From: a candidate division KSB1 bacterium
Lineage (GTDB): Bacteria; Zhuqueibacterota; Zhuqueibacteria; Residuimicrobiales; Krinioviventaceae
Direction of reading: 5' to 3'
NCBI GenBank assembly: GCA_034521575.1
Contig: JAXHMJ010000001.1
Span: 186,001 to 250,000, forward strand
Length of the DNA: 64,000 nt
Shown here: positions 8,469 through 16,414 of the stretch, piece by piece
How the letters are laid out: each line of letters starts with the position of its first letter
Numbering within the stretch: the first letter of the stretch is position 1
Notes under the pieces: generated by a model
The model's input: the letters and a program-made list of their open reading frames with translations, nothing else
Told to the model about the DNA's origin: nothing
The model's database searches: none
Program-made: the position numbers and the translations under genes

Positions 8469-8960
8469 ATGTCCGATCCAATTCTGTTTGAACCCATCGG
8501 TATCATCCATTCACCGCATACCGAGCCGGCCCAGGTTCCCATCCAGCCGGTATTTTGCGGGAATATCAGAGCAAGTGTGCATCTTGATCCGCACTATGCA
8601 GACGGACTCTTGCATCTGGACGGATTTTCGCATATCTATCTGTTTTACTGGTTTCATCGTTCGGCAAAGACAGCATTGCAGCTCACACCCTATCTGATGG
8701 ATAAACTTGTGGGTATATTTGCCACGCGGGCGCCGCATCGCCCCAATAAATTGGGAATGAGCCTGGTGCAGCTGCTGCAAATTGAGGATAATGTGCTGCA
8801 TATACAGGGCGTGGATATCCTTGACGGCACGCCGCTGCTGGATATCAAGCCGTATATCAAACGCTTTGATCAGCGGGAGCAGGTACGCTCGGGATGGCAG
8901 GAAGGCGTGGATGACGACGAAGCGGCGTCGCGCGGAAACCGGGATTACAAGTCTGACTGA
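8469..8960 (+). CDS. trmO: tRNA (N6-threonylcarbamoyladenosine(37)-N6)-methyltransferase TrmO
   Basis: A 163-residue UPF0066/YaeB family protein, methylating t6A37 of tRNA-Thr with S-adenosylmethionine. Recognisable motifs are PIGIIHSPHTEP near residue 9, LHLDGFSHIYLFYWFHRS near 48, and the core FATRAPHRPNKLGMSLVQLL near 81-100, followed by VDILDGTPLLDIKPYI. It is the short single-domain form found in many bacteria. The tail after GWQEG is low in complexity and may be slightly extended. The gene stands after the cupin; the 3' side runs into an intergenic hairpin repeat. Confidence 0.88.
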   Translation: MSDPILFEPIGIIHSPHTEPAQVPIQPVFCGNIRASVHLDPHYADGLLHLDGFSHIYLFYWFHRSAKTALQLTPYLMDKLVGIFATRAPHRPNKLGMSLVQLLQIEDNVLHIQGVDILDGTPLLDIKPYIKRFDQREQVRSGWQEGVDDDEAASRGNRDYKSD

Positions 8961-9104
8961 TTGTCCTGAAGATTGTGTCGTTTTTTAAATAACGCACTCT
9001 GGATGATTACTGAATTCTGTACGTTCACGTTAAAAATGATCGGAAATCACCAAGCCCATGAACCCTCAAAAAGCTGAGCAGATTAGCCGATTGCCTTCGT
9101 ATAC

Positions 9105-9150
9105 CCGGTTATAGGGGGAGGTCTCCCCCTCGCTAAACCGGCGTTGTAGA
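9105..9150 (+). repeat. Intergenic hairpin repeat R1, short copy
   Basis: Contains the palindrome GGGGGAGGTCTCCCCC followed by CTCGCTAAACCGGCG. The same two modules begin and end the longer copies at 13274, 23151 and 26613, so this looks like a deleted form lacking the centre. Confidence 0.6.
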
Positions 9151-9242
9151 ACTTTTTGTTGTATTATTGCCGGTTTTTCGTATATTCAGGTGGTTGTAAA
9201 CAACAAGGGGCGCTTGAAATGTGTATGAACAGGAGGAAAACA

Positions 9243-11105
9243 ATGAGAACAAGACGCTATTTTTGGGTTCTTTTCCTGTTTCTGGTTCCCGTATGCGTAT
9301 GGGGCCAAAAACAAAAGATCGAGAAACTGGAGGATATGCCGGTTTTTAATTACGAGATTCCGGCCAAACCGTCAGACTTTATTCAGCAGAAAAGCGGTTT
9401 TGACGCGTTTGTCGATCAAGTGGAAGCGGATCTCAAAGGGGTTCTGCAGGATTACGAGATTAATGATAAAACAACATTAAAGGATATTTACGGGGCTCTG
9501 ATCACCGTCGCGCTGCTGGAACAGGATGCGGAACGGGTGCTCAAATGGGTGGAAAAACGGCGGGAACTGGAGGAAAAGCCGGCGTCCAAATTGATGAGCG
9601 GTCTGAATGCCCGCATTCTCGCCCAAACCTGGCAGGAAAAAAACAGCTATGAACCGGACCAAATCCGCGACGCGTTTCGTGCCAAATTCAAGGCCGTCGT
9701 GGATTCTCTGCCCTGGGATGTGGTGCAGGACCAGGTGGAATCGACCAAGGGCGCGTTTGAAATGATGAGCCCGAATGTTTACATTGGTGTTGTTCAATCT
9801 CAAATGGACCCGGCCTTTGAAAAAACAAACTCTATCAGCGGGGAGGCGGCCAAGAGTCTGCTGAATATTCGCAGCGCCCTGACCCTGATGTATCATTTGC
9901 GTTCAGAGATCATCGAGACCTATGATGCCTATATCCAGAACAATAAAGTGGAAAAACAGAATATCTGGCCGGACCGCAATGTCGTTTTTGACGGCACTGA
10001 AGGATACAGCCCGGTTCTGATCGGTATCTGGGATTCCGGTGTGGATGCCGATGTATTCGGCGATCAGATGTGGGTTAATGCAGACGAACAGCCGGACGGC
10101 GCGGATCATGACGGCAACGGTTATGTCGATGATATTCACGGTATTGCGTTTGATCTTGAGGAATACTATTCTCCCGATCTGCTGTATCCGCTGCCGCCCG
10201 AACAGGCGGAGCGAACCTCTGATATGATCGCGCAGACAAAGGGTCTGCAAGATCTCCAGGCCGCGGTGAACAGCGAAGAAGCTCAGGTGCTGCGCAAACG
10301 CCTGGGCTCAATGCCTTCGGAACAAGTGAAACCGTTTTTGGAGGATTTGATGATGTTTGCCCTGTACATGCACGGCACGCATGTATCGGGCATTGCCGCG
10401 GACGGTAATCCGTATGCACGTATCCTCGGCGCGCGCATTACCTTTGATTATCGTTCCATACCGGCTCCGCCTTCGGTGGAACAGGCAACGCGCGCGTGTG
10501 AAAACTATATGAACACCGTCCGTTATTTCCAGGAGCACGGGGTGCGCACCGTGAACATGAGCTGGGGCTGGACGTTCTCGGAAATCGAAGGCATGCTGGA
10601 GGCCAACGGCATCGGCAAAGACGCGGAAGAGCGGCGCGAAAAAACCCGTGAGATTTTCACGATTTACAAAGACGGATTGTACAACGCCATCAAGAGCGCG
10701 CCGGAGATTCTGTTTGTCACCGCGGCCGGCAATTCGGATAATGACGTCGAATTTGATCAGGTCATCCCGTCTTCGTTTGATCTGCCGAATCTGCTGGTGG
10801 CCGGCGCTGTGGATCAGGCCGGTGAAGAGACCTCGTTTACCAGTTTCGGCGAGCGGGTCACATTGCATGCCAACGGGTTCGAGGTTGACAGCTATCTGCC
10901 GGGCGGTACGCGCATGAAAGCCTCCGGTACGTCTATGGCATCCCCGAATGTGGTCAATCTGGTCGGAAAACTACTGGCTGTCAATCCCGATTTGACCCCG
11001 GCTGAGGTGATTGATGTCATTAAAGCGGGCGTCGAGACCAGCGAGGACAGCCGTCTGTTCCTCATTAATCCGAAACAATCGCTGAATGCGCTTGTATCCG
11101 ATTAA
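9243..11105 (+). CDS. Secreted subtilisin-like serine protease (peptidase S8)
   Basis: A 620-residue exported protease. A signal peptide (MRTRRYFWVLFLFLVPVCVW) is followed by a helical pro-region of about 230 residues, then the catalytic triad: Asp264 in IGIWDSGVDA, His377 in HGTHVSGIAADG, and Ser564 in ASGTSMASPN. The oxyanion Asn lies in VTAAGNSDND. The D-to-H spacing of about 113 residues is long because of a glutamine-rich, mostly helical insertion. AGGAGG at 9231-9236 fixes the start at 9243, and earlier in-frame codons lack this. No FlgD-like sorting domain is present, so it may be periplasmic or released. Substrate unknown. It ends at a bidirectional terminator shared with the convergent gene. 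Confidence 0.9.
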   Translation: MRTRRYFWVLFLFLVPVCVWGQKQKIEKLEDMPVFNYEIPAKPSDFIQQKSGFDAFVDQVEADLKGVLQDYEINDKTTLKDIYGALITVALLEQDAERVLKWVEKRRELEEKPASKLMSGLNARILAQTWQEKNSYEPDQIRDAFRAKFKAVVDSLPWDVVQDQVESTKGAFEMMSPNVYIGVVQSQMDPAFEKTNSISGEAAKSLLNIRSALTLMYHLRSEIIETYDAYIQNNKVEKQNIWPDRNVVFDGTEGYSPVLIGIWDSGVDADVFGDQMWVNADEQPDGADHDGNGYVDDIHGIAFDLEEYYSPDLLYPLPPEQAERTSDMIAQTKGLQDLQAAVNSEEAQVLRKRLGSMPSEQVKPFLEDLMMFALYMHGTHVSGIAADGNPYARILGARITFDYRSIPAPPSVEQATRACENYMNTVRYFQEHGVRTVNMSWGWTFSEIEGMLEANGIGKDAEERREKTREIFTIYKDGLYNAIKSAPEILFVTAAGNSDNDVEFDQVIPSSFDLPNLLVAGAVDQAGEETSFTSFGERVTLHANGFEVDSYLPGGTRMKASGTSMASPNVVNLVGKLLAVNPDLTPAEVIDVIKAGVETSEDSRLFLINPKQSLNALVSD

Positions 11106-11137
11106 ATTGTAAATTCTGCACCAGGGACTGTTGAAGA

Positions 11138-11176
11138 AATGCCGCCGCATCATCAGCGTGCCGCGGCATTTTTTTG
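11138..11176. terminator. Bidirectional terminator
   Basis: AATGCCGC (11138-11145) pairs with GCGGCATT (11163-11170), followed by a T-run on the plus strand and an A/T-rich stretch on the minus strand. It lies between the convergent S8 protease and the secreted protein ending at 11186. Confidence 0.7.
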
Positions 11177-11185
11177 CACCTTGAC

Positions 11186-13114
11186 CTACCGAACAAGCAT
11201 CATCTTGAACCGGCGGCTCCCGCTGCTGATTCGGCAGATATAAACACCGGACGGCACAGCATGTCCCGCACGGTCACGGCCCTGCCAGGTCAGACGATGC
11301 CGCCCGGCATCATAGTGGCGCTTGTCCCGGCTGTAAACCGTTCTGCCCAGTGCGCTGTAAATATCGATTTGTACGTCTGCCGGGTGTGCGAGCACAAATT
11401 CAAACTGTGTACTCGAATTAAATGGATTTGGCCGGTTTGGATATAGAATAAACTTGCGGGGATAACTGACTGCAACGGTCAGCGAATCCAGAAACGTTCG
11501 TTTTCCGTCCGTGTCAATCTGAAATAACCGGTATTCAAAGTCGCCGTACCCGGCAGGCCGGTCTGTGTATGTATACATCTGTGGACGCGTCGTGGTGCCG
11601 GCGCCGTTGATAAAGGCGACCGGTATCGGAGCAGTTCCGGATGCTGAACGCTGGATTTCAAATCCCAGGTTCCGCTCCTCCGACGCGGTCTGCCACTGCA
11701 GATGCACCTGCTGATCCTCAACCCGGGCGCTGAATCCGGTCAGACTGACCGGCAGAAACTGGTCCGATGAATACACATCTCCCCAGGAACTCGGAACATC
11801 CGGCGAAGACGCAGACGGCCAGCCCAGGTCATCCTGACTGTATTCCCAAACCGCAAATCCCAGGGTATCGTCCTGTCCCGCGGTCACCCCCAGGGTACTG
11901 TAATCAACAAGCAATTCCACGGTCCAAAACGGGTTGGTCGATATATAGCAATCCCAGCCGGTTGCAGGGATTTGCGGTGTCCAGCTGCCGCTGCTGCCGA
12001 TGTGCGCGCTCTGGCTGCCGTTGGAATTGACCCGGATGCACAAATCACTGCTCTGCGGGGAAAACGGGTCATCGTTGTTCCTATCGAAACAAAAATGCAG
12101 TTCCGTGGTGGCGCCGGGCGGAGCGGAGGTAAAAGAAAAATACAGTGCCTGCTGTTCAACCGCCTTGCAGTTGATGCTGCGGCTGTTTGGAATTTGCAAA
12201 CTGGTACAATCATCGATTTCTTCTGAATAAATAACCCCGTCAATAGCCACCGGATTTTGCGAGTACGGCATGTCCAGACCGTAGCCACCCGGGTCCAGAG
12301 TCACGGTTGCGTTCCAGTAACGCCAGGGCACAGCCACCGCCTGCGGGGTCACCGACCAGTTGTCGCGCACGATCACCCAGTCGTCCAGCGGCGCAGGAGC
12401 CCCGGCGTCCGGATCGTACTGCTCCAGGTAACCAATCCCGGTGACAGCATGCCCCGGTTCTGCTCTCACGTCCAGATACCAGTATTCATACGGCGCGTCT
12501 TCGATCTGCGGCGTGTTGGCCGGTGGGATATTCCAGGTGTACCAGGTAACCGGCTCGGGCAGCGACACATCAGCCAGAGTATCTCCCGGCGAAATGTCCC
12601 AGTTGGAAAAACACAGAATCACCGGACGTCCGGCATCGATTTCTGCCTTTATATGGTCAAAACCTTCGGTATAATCCATGTCCACCGTCCATTCTGTGTC
12701 CAGTTTATTCGGCAGCACCTGCGAATTGGTATAGCCGTAGGTGAGATCCGTATCCCAGGGAAAGAATTCAGCCAGTCCGGGTTCAATATCCTGGCGCAGG
12801 GTGCCGGTCAGGCCCCGTGAGGCATTGTCGCGGCTGGAACTGCCGCCGCCGTTGGTGGCGCAAAACCACGCAATATCCGCTGCTGCTTTATACCCGGACA
12901 GACCGCCAAGCACCCCGTAGGCGCCGGCGCGTTTTTGCACCGTGTCCCAGTATTCAATGATATTCACAGCCGACATGGGCAGGCAGTACGCCGCCTGTGC
13001 ATTGGCCGGCGGCTGATTGTTGTCCGGAACATTCCCGATCATGCTGCCGGGAACCGCGCTGTTCACCAGCGCCGGCAGGATGATGATGCTGATAAAAACA
13101 CACAAACGCTGCAT
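11186..13114 (-). CDS. Secreted C39-like cysteine-peptidase-fold protein with FlgD-like C-terminal sorting domain
   Basis: A 642-residue exported protein with an N-terminal signal peptide (cleavage about residue 20). Residues 35-260 resemble peptidase C39-like domains: AYCLPMSAVNIIEYW supplies a likely nucleophile Cys44, PGHAVTGIGYLEQ the His, and DWVIVRDNW the third residue. The middle (about 290-480) is beta-rich and probably carries an Ig- or CBM-like fold. The last 90 residues are the FlgD-like sorting module (YPNRPNPFNSSTQFEF) ending in MMLVR, as in type IX-type secretion cargo. Catalysis is inferred from the motifs. A likely product is an outer-membrane-attached or secreted protease. 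Confidence 0.7.
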   Translation of the reverse strand: MQRLCVFISIIILPALVNSAVPGSMIGNVPDNNQPPANAQAAYCLPMSAVNIIEYWDTVQKRAGAYGVLGGLSGYKAAADIAWFCATNGGGSSSRDNASRGLTGTLRQDIEPGLAEFFPWDTDLTYGYTNSQVLPNKLDTEWTVDMDYTEGFDHIKAEIDAGRPVILCFSNWDISPGDTLADVSLPEPVTWYTWNIPPANTPQIEDAPYEYWYLDVRAEPGHAVTGIGYLEQYDPDAGAPAPLDDWVIVRDNWSVTPQAVAVPWRYWNATVTLDPGGYGLDMPYSQNPVAIDGVIYSEEIDDCTSLQIPNSRSINCKAVEQQALYFSFTSAPPGATTELHFCFDRNNDDPFSPQSSDLCIRVNSNGSQSAHIGSSGSWTPQIPATGWDCYISTNPFWTVELLVDYSTLGVTAGQDDTLGFAVWEYSQDDLGWPSASSPDVPSSWGDVYSSDQFLPVSLTGFSARVEDQQVHLQWQTASEERNLGFEIQRSASGTAPIPVAFINGAGTTTRPQMYTYTDRPAGYGDFEYRLFQIDTDGKRTFLDSLTVAVSYPRKFILYPNRPNPFNSSTQFEFVLAHPADVQIDIYSALGRTVYSRDKRHYDAGRHRLTWQGRDRAGHAVPSGVYICRISSGSRRFKMMLVR

Positions 13115-13273
13115 GATGATCCCCTTTTTATAGTGAATAAAACAAGAAATTGTCGGAATGTCAGATACTTATCAAAACAGTCCGTAAATTGGATTTATTT
13201 CAACACCGGTTAAAAGAACGGGCGCAGGCTGAGATTCATATGTGCAATCATATATTGTGTCGTACCGGAATCC

Positions 13274-13446
13274 GCTTTTAAAGGGGGAAGCATCCCCCTC
13301 GCTACAGCCAGGCTGCCGCCCCGTGAGATAGGCATTTGATGTGTGAGTCGGGTAAAAGCGGCAGGGGATTCTTATCGATTTTTTTAAATAGGAGGCCCTC
13401 ATGATCTCACGGGGGCGGGCACCGCCTCGCTAAACCGGCAGCATAA
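13274..13446 (+). repeat. Intergenic structured repeat R1, full copy
   Basis: Begins with GGGGGAAGCATCCCCCTCGC and ends CCGCCTCGCTAAACCGGCAG. Within it CCCCGTGAGAT (about 13317) and ATCTCACGGGG (about 13402) form a long-range inverted repeat of 11 bases enclosing a conserved interior with TAAAAGCGGCAGGGG. Related copies: 23151-23280 and 26613-26768. Open frames across it are repeat-derived, not genes. Confidence 0.7.
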
Positions 13447-13600
13447 ACGGTTTGCCCAGCCGTCATTGCACCCCTTCCGGGATATCCAATCCATGCGAAC
13501 CTCGACAGCCGGTTTACCGTCCTGCTGAGAAACGCAGGCCGGCCGCTCGGCTGCCTGTCTTCCGCTACCCCCTCTTTTTTCAGGTCCTGCCCCGTGCGCT
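13447..13600 (+). repeat. Intergenic repeat R2
   Basis: Shares long runs with 23281-23430, including the stretch AAACGGTTTGCCC, CCGGTTTACCGTCCTGCTGA, GAAACGCAGGCCGGCCG and GGCTGCCTGTCTTCCGCTA. A fragment (GCTGAAAAACGCAGGCCGGC) occurs at 15938-15985. It directly follows R1 both here and at 23 kb. Confidence 0.7.
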
Positions 13601-13650
13601 TGTCATTGCGTCCGTGCGAGGGATGGAGCCTCCATTGTTGCTGAAAACCG

Positions 13651-13925
13651 GGCGTGCGGTCCGGCTGATTGATATCGCCCCTTCAGGGCTCTGTTTCCGA
13701 TGATGTTTACACCCCGGGCGCTGCCCGGGGCTGTTGTACACCGCCCTTTCAGGGCTGGTGAGCGGCGGATTGTGGCTTGTGGTCCGAGGTTTGGGTGGGG
13801 GGATGCCGGTGATCATGGGGTCATCCTGGACTGGCGGCCAGGTCCGAGCCCCAACGCGGGCGGGGCAACGCCCGGGGGATTTGTAAGGCATGGTGTGCGA
13901 GCCCTGAAGGGGCGGTACCATAGAA
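13651..13925 (+). repeat. Intergenic repeat R3, forward copy plus an inverted partial copy
   Basis: 13651-13765 contains three small palindromes in order: GCCCCTTCAGGGCT, CCCGGGCGCTGCCCGGG and GCCCTTTCAGGGCT. Close copies lie at 16012-16125 and 23478-23590. A partial copy in reverse orientation (GGGCAACGCCCGGG, then AGCCCTGAAGGGGCGG) lies at 13861-13925, so this site holds an inverted pair around about 95 bases of unique DNA. Confidence 0.7.
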
Positions 13926-13930
13926 ACTGA

Positions 13931-14228
13931 TCCCTGGATTCAGCTGCAGGCTTGGGACGAGATTAGTGACGGAGATTGAAATGCCGCACGATCCACTCGT
14001 GCCCCTTACACGATATAATATGAATTTACCATTATGTATATTCTTATTATGTTGATATATAATCAGGCGAGGTTGTGGATGTGGCTGAATTAACTTGTGA
14101 GCAACAAAACTTTTTTGCTACAGACAAGACCATCTTTAAGGAAATATCTGAGGAATGCAATATAAAGCTTTACAAAATAAGATAAAAACACTAAATTGAA
14201 AGACAAACAATAAATAATCCAGTTATCT
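13931..14228. other. AT-rich gene-poor stretch with a possible reading-frame remnant
   Basis: Base composition changes abruptly to AT-rich from about 14010. One frame near 14070-14182 is open on the plus strand (about 38 residues ending KEISEECNIKLYKIR), which could be the tail of a lost nucleotidyltransferase-type gene, but has no start or domain. No other feature is seen. Confidence 0.3.
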
Positions 14229-14474
14229 ATGAAAAATTACAAATTCACACCATATTTTGAAAATGAGGTATTACGAAAACGTCCCTTTATTAGAAAAGAA
14301 TGGTGTATATAGATTATTGAAAATCCTTTGAAAATAGAAAAACAAGACAATAATAGATACAGATTTTGGGGCATCGTTGAGGAACTGGATAAGGTCTTGA
14401 GAGTTATTACTCTTGAGGATAAAAGAACGATTCATAATGCATTTCCGGATAGGGGATTTAAATATGAAAATTAA
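14229..14474 (+). pseudogene. DUF4258-like toxin-type gene interrupted by an in-frame TAG
   Basis: From ATG 14229 the frame reads MKNYKFTPYFENEVLRKRPF and ends at a TAG at 14310-14312, after 27 codons. The same frame continues without interruption as NNRYRFWGIVEELDKVLRV and ITLEDKRTIHNAFPDRGF to TAA 14472-14474. The whole reads as one 81-residue protein of the small RelE-like/DUF4258 type that pairs with DUF2283 partners. A CAG-to-TAG change would explain it. It overlaps the DUF2283 start by 11 bases, the usual order for such pairs. As it stands, the product would be truncated and probably inactive. The family call is from pattern memory only. Confidence 0.6.
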
Positions 14475-14679
14475 TTACTATTCCGATACAGATTCGATGT
14501 ATATTGATCTATCGTCAAATTCGAGTGTGGAAAGTGTAGAGATATCGGAAGGAGTTGTAATTGATTATGATGATCGTCATAATATTGTGGGGATTGATAT
14601 TGATAATGCCAGCCGAAAACTGGACCTGGACGAGATTGTGTTGAGTAAATTGCCCGCTGTTAAAAAGATTGTTGCCTGA
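14464..14679 (+). CDS. DUF2283 family protein (putative antitoxin-like partner)
   Basis: A 71-residue protein: MKINYYSDTDSMYIDLSSNS is the DUF2283 signature (x-Y-D-x-x-D-x-L-Y-I), followed by ISEGVVIDYDDRHNIVGIDI and a leucine-rich tail. Members are small cytoplasmic proteins commonly encoded beside RelE/DUF4258-like toxins and suspected to neutralise them. The ATG at 14464 lies inside the last codons of the damaged partner gene, pointing to translational coupling. The gene and its partner sit in an AT-rich islet unlike the flanking DNA, a sign of horizontal acquisition. It is intact although the partner is broken. Confidence 0.75.
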   Translation: MKINYYSDTDSMYIDLSSNSSVESVEISEGVVIDYDDRHNIVGIDIDNASRKLDLDEIVLSKLPAVKKIVA

Positions 14680-14742
14680 ATGATAAATTTATTTACACCA
14701 AGGGGATTTCTGTTTCTGGATATTCGCTGCTGTTGGAAGCTA

Positions 14743-15030
14743 TGCAAAATCTTGTAAAAACGCTTTGAAATTGGCGGCGTGATCCATGTCATACATTTCA
14801 TATGTCACCCCGAATTCCATCCAGGGCCGCTGACGGATGTCATTGTAGGCGTTGCCGGCGGGATTGCGGGTGCGTCCGCTGTCCTCGACGCTTCGGGGCG
14901 CCCATCCCTTGCCGGTGAACCCGACGTGATAGCCGTATTCCTCCAGAATATCCGGATACACCGGATAGCGGGCGGGCGATGAGTGGAGACCTCTGTCTCC
15001 GGTTGACCCGCCAACGGGGCATAGAGAATC
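14743..15030 (-). pseudogene. Sulfatase remnant
   Basis: On the minus strand one frame reads GDRGLHSSPARYPVYPDILE, then EYGYHVGFTGKGWAP and DMDHAANFKAFLQDF before a stop. This corresponds to the N-terminal third of arylsulfatase-type enzymes, just after the formylglycine site. The upstream CxPxR motif is not intact (only DSLCPVGGSTG can be read), and everything downstream is missing. It is therefore a decayed fragment. A fuller but damaged sulfatase lies at 46833. Confidence 0.6.
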
Positions 15031-15102
15031 CGTGGCGGATTGAATTTGTATTACAGATTCAATCTATGAAAATCGTGCTGGTTGTGCTTTGATTGTTCTG
15101 GA

Positions 15103-15315
15103 AATGATAATTATTATTCTCATTATGAACCGCAAAGGAATGCGGATTTTCTCGGATGAAGCGGCGTTTGAGTTATTGGTTTTGCCTGTTGGATCATGTG
15201 AATGTAAAACGATATCGTGTTACAACCGGTGGTATCGCTTTTTTCTGCTTTTGGCAAGAGTCTGCACGGGCATTTTGGAGCTTATCCCGTAGCGATAAAC
15301 AATCTATAGACTATC
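15103..15315 (+). repeat. Intergenic repeat R5, copy 1
   Basis: About 210 bases nearly identical to 16563-16775: both contain GATGAAGCGGCGTTTGAGTT, GTTGGATCATGTGAATGTAA and GGCAAGAGTCT followed by CACGGGCATTTTGGAGCTT. It lies between the sulfatase remnant and the nucleotidyltransferase remnant. Confidence 0.75.
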
Positions 15316-15501
15316 TTTGATCTTTTCAAATTTTGCCAGCTGCCTTTCCACCTGAGACCATCTGCGGATTTCATCGAGATCATAGGATTGATATTTATTG
15401 TCAGAATAGATGGTAACGCAAGCGCCTCCTGTCAGTACGCAGGAAATACCATTCTGTCTCATATAGGAACAAATAAAAGCCGCCAGTTCGCCCAGGCTCA
15501 T
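15304..15501 (-). pseudogene. Nucleotidyltransferase (AbiEii/MNT-like) gene with internal deletion
   Basis: A 65-residue frame: the N-terminus GISCVLTGGACVTIYSDNKY followed by QSYDLD is the start of nucleotidyltransferase-type proteins that pair with small HTH regulators (type IV or MNT/HEPN-like systems). Right after the catalytic-type Asp pair the sequence jumps to RRWSQVERQLAKFEKIKD, which looks like the family's C-terminal tail. The central 120 or so residues are missing. It starts 15 bases after the HTH gene, so the two formed an operon. Inactive as read. Confidence 0.55.
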
Positions 15502-15515
15502 CTTTTGGATCGGTT

Positions 15516-15846
15516 TTATAACGGTTTGCTTTTTCTTCTCGGCCGTTTCCGGTTATACAACAGGTTTTCTTGCTTTTCTTCAGGAAGAAACGAGATGGCC
15601 TTGTTGAGCAATTGAACCAGTTCTTCCCGAAACGGATAGCGCGGATTAAAGGCATAGATACGCGTGCGTCCTGATAAATGGCTGACCAATACGTTTCCGG
15701 ATTCGAGCCGGTCGAGTTGAATTTGTATGGGACTCAGGCTTGAATTGTAAAACTCAGAGATCTCTCTGGCGTATCCCTGCTTTCGCGCCGCCAAATAGAT
15801 CAATACTTTTTCCCGGGTTTGCGAACCTCAGTATGGGTTCCAGCAT
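15516..15846 (-). pseudogene. ArsR-like winged-helix regulator, frame-shifted
   Basis: Starting at ATG 15846 the frame reads MLEPILRFANPGK; a shift near 15825 then gives VLIYLAARKQGYAREISEFY, the recognition-helix region RLESGNVLVSHLSGRTRIYA, and a C-terminus rich in Lys and Arg. The whole resembles the about 100-residue HTH partners of nucleotidyltransferase genes. Without the shift only the shorter form from 15803 could be made. It sits immediately upstream of the truncated nucleotidyltransferase gene, and its start faces a TGACCT-rich palindromic region, a likely autoregulatory operator. Confidence 0.55.
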
Positions 15847-15852
15847 AATTAA

Positions 15853-15891
15853 TGACCTCAATATAAGGTTATATGACCTATATATGAGGTC
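15853..15891 (-). promoter_or_regulatory. Candidate operator with GACCT/AGGTC repeats
   Basis: TGACCTC at 15853-15859 and the inverted repeat GACCTATATATGAGGTC at 15875-15891 lie directly upstream of the HTH gene start. The repeated half-site GACCT and its complement AGGTC, with AT-rich spacers, look like a binding site for the adjacent winged-helix regulator. Confidence 0.5.
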
Positions 15892-15937
15892 AATATACTG
15901 GATTTATCAGATAAGGTCAAGAACTATTTTGAATGGG

Positions 15938-16125
15938 TGGTTTACCGGGCTGAAAAACGCAGGCCGGCCGGTCGCTCGGGGGATTGATCCCTTATTGTTT
16001 GTGAAAACCGGGTGTGCGGTTCGGCCGGTTGATGTCGCCCCTTCAGGGCTTTGTTTTGGATGATGTTTACACCTCGGGCGTTGCCCGGGGCTGTTGTACG
16101 CCGCCCTTTCAGGGCTGGTGATCTG
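15938..16125 (+). repeat. Intergenic repeats R2 (fragment) and R3
   Basis: 15938-15985 is the R2 core; 16012-16125 is a full R3 copy with GCCCCTTCAGGGCT, CGGGCGTTGCCCGG and GCCCTTTCAGGGCT. The sequence after R3 (TCTGCAGAGACTGGTTCGAG) matches the flank of the 23-kb copy, so the repeat unit extends beyond the palindromes. Confidence 0.7.
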
Positions 16126-16195
16126 CAGAGACTGGTTCGAGGTTCAGGGTTTGAGGTCCGGGGCAGGGGGGAGATAGGCAAGTCCCGAGATCGTG

Positions 16196-16318
16196 CGGGG
16201 GTTCTACCCCCGTTACGCTGTATGGCAGGGGGTTCTACCCTCTGATATTCGCGACTTTTATTAAAATCCGGAGGTAGAACCTCCGTGAATAATACGCACA
16301 GGGTTTGAACCCCTGTGC
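16196..16318. repeat. Array of four consecutive small hairpins
   Basis: Stems at 16196-16212 (CGGGGGT/ACCCCCG, loop TCT), 16226-16244 (CAGGGGGT/ACCCTCTG, loop TCT), 16269-16285 (CGGAGGT/ACCTCCG, loop AGA) and 16296-16318 (GCACAGGG/CCCTGTGC, loop TTTGAAC). No gene is visible across them. Confidence 0.65.
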
Positions 16319-16330
16319 GATCTGTTTGAC

Positions 16331-16400
16331 GTGATGGATAACCCATGGATGTACGCAGATGACGCGGATTTGCACGCACCGGAATTCGGGGTTGACGGCA
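16331..16400 (+). repeat. Intergenic repeat R6, copy 1
   Basis: Similar over about 70 bases to 24168-24245: GGATGTACGCAGATGACGCG versus GGATGTATGCGGATAACACG, then GGATTTGCACG and GGAATT-x-GGGGTTGACGG in both. No coding content. Confidence 0.6.
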
Positions 16401-16414
16401 TTTGCGAATTTATA

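Noticed and set aside
9005-9110. Possible non-coding RNA between trmO and the S8 protease gene
   Set aside because: Apart from the R1 repeat end no stable structure or promoter was evident.
13440-13930. Several open frames across the repeat blocks, for instance on both strands at 13452-13930
   Set aside because: They recur wherever the repeats recur, lack ribosome sites, and are rich in Arg/Pro/Gly from GC-rich palindromes.
16291-16325. A T-arm-like stretch (GGGTTTGAACCCC) suggesting a tRNA
   Set aside because: It is one of four simple hairpins in the repeat array. No acceptor stem, anticodon arm or CCA region can be folded around it.
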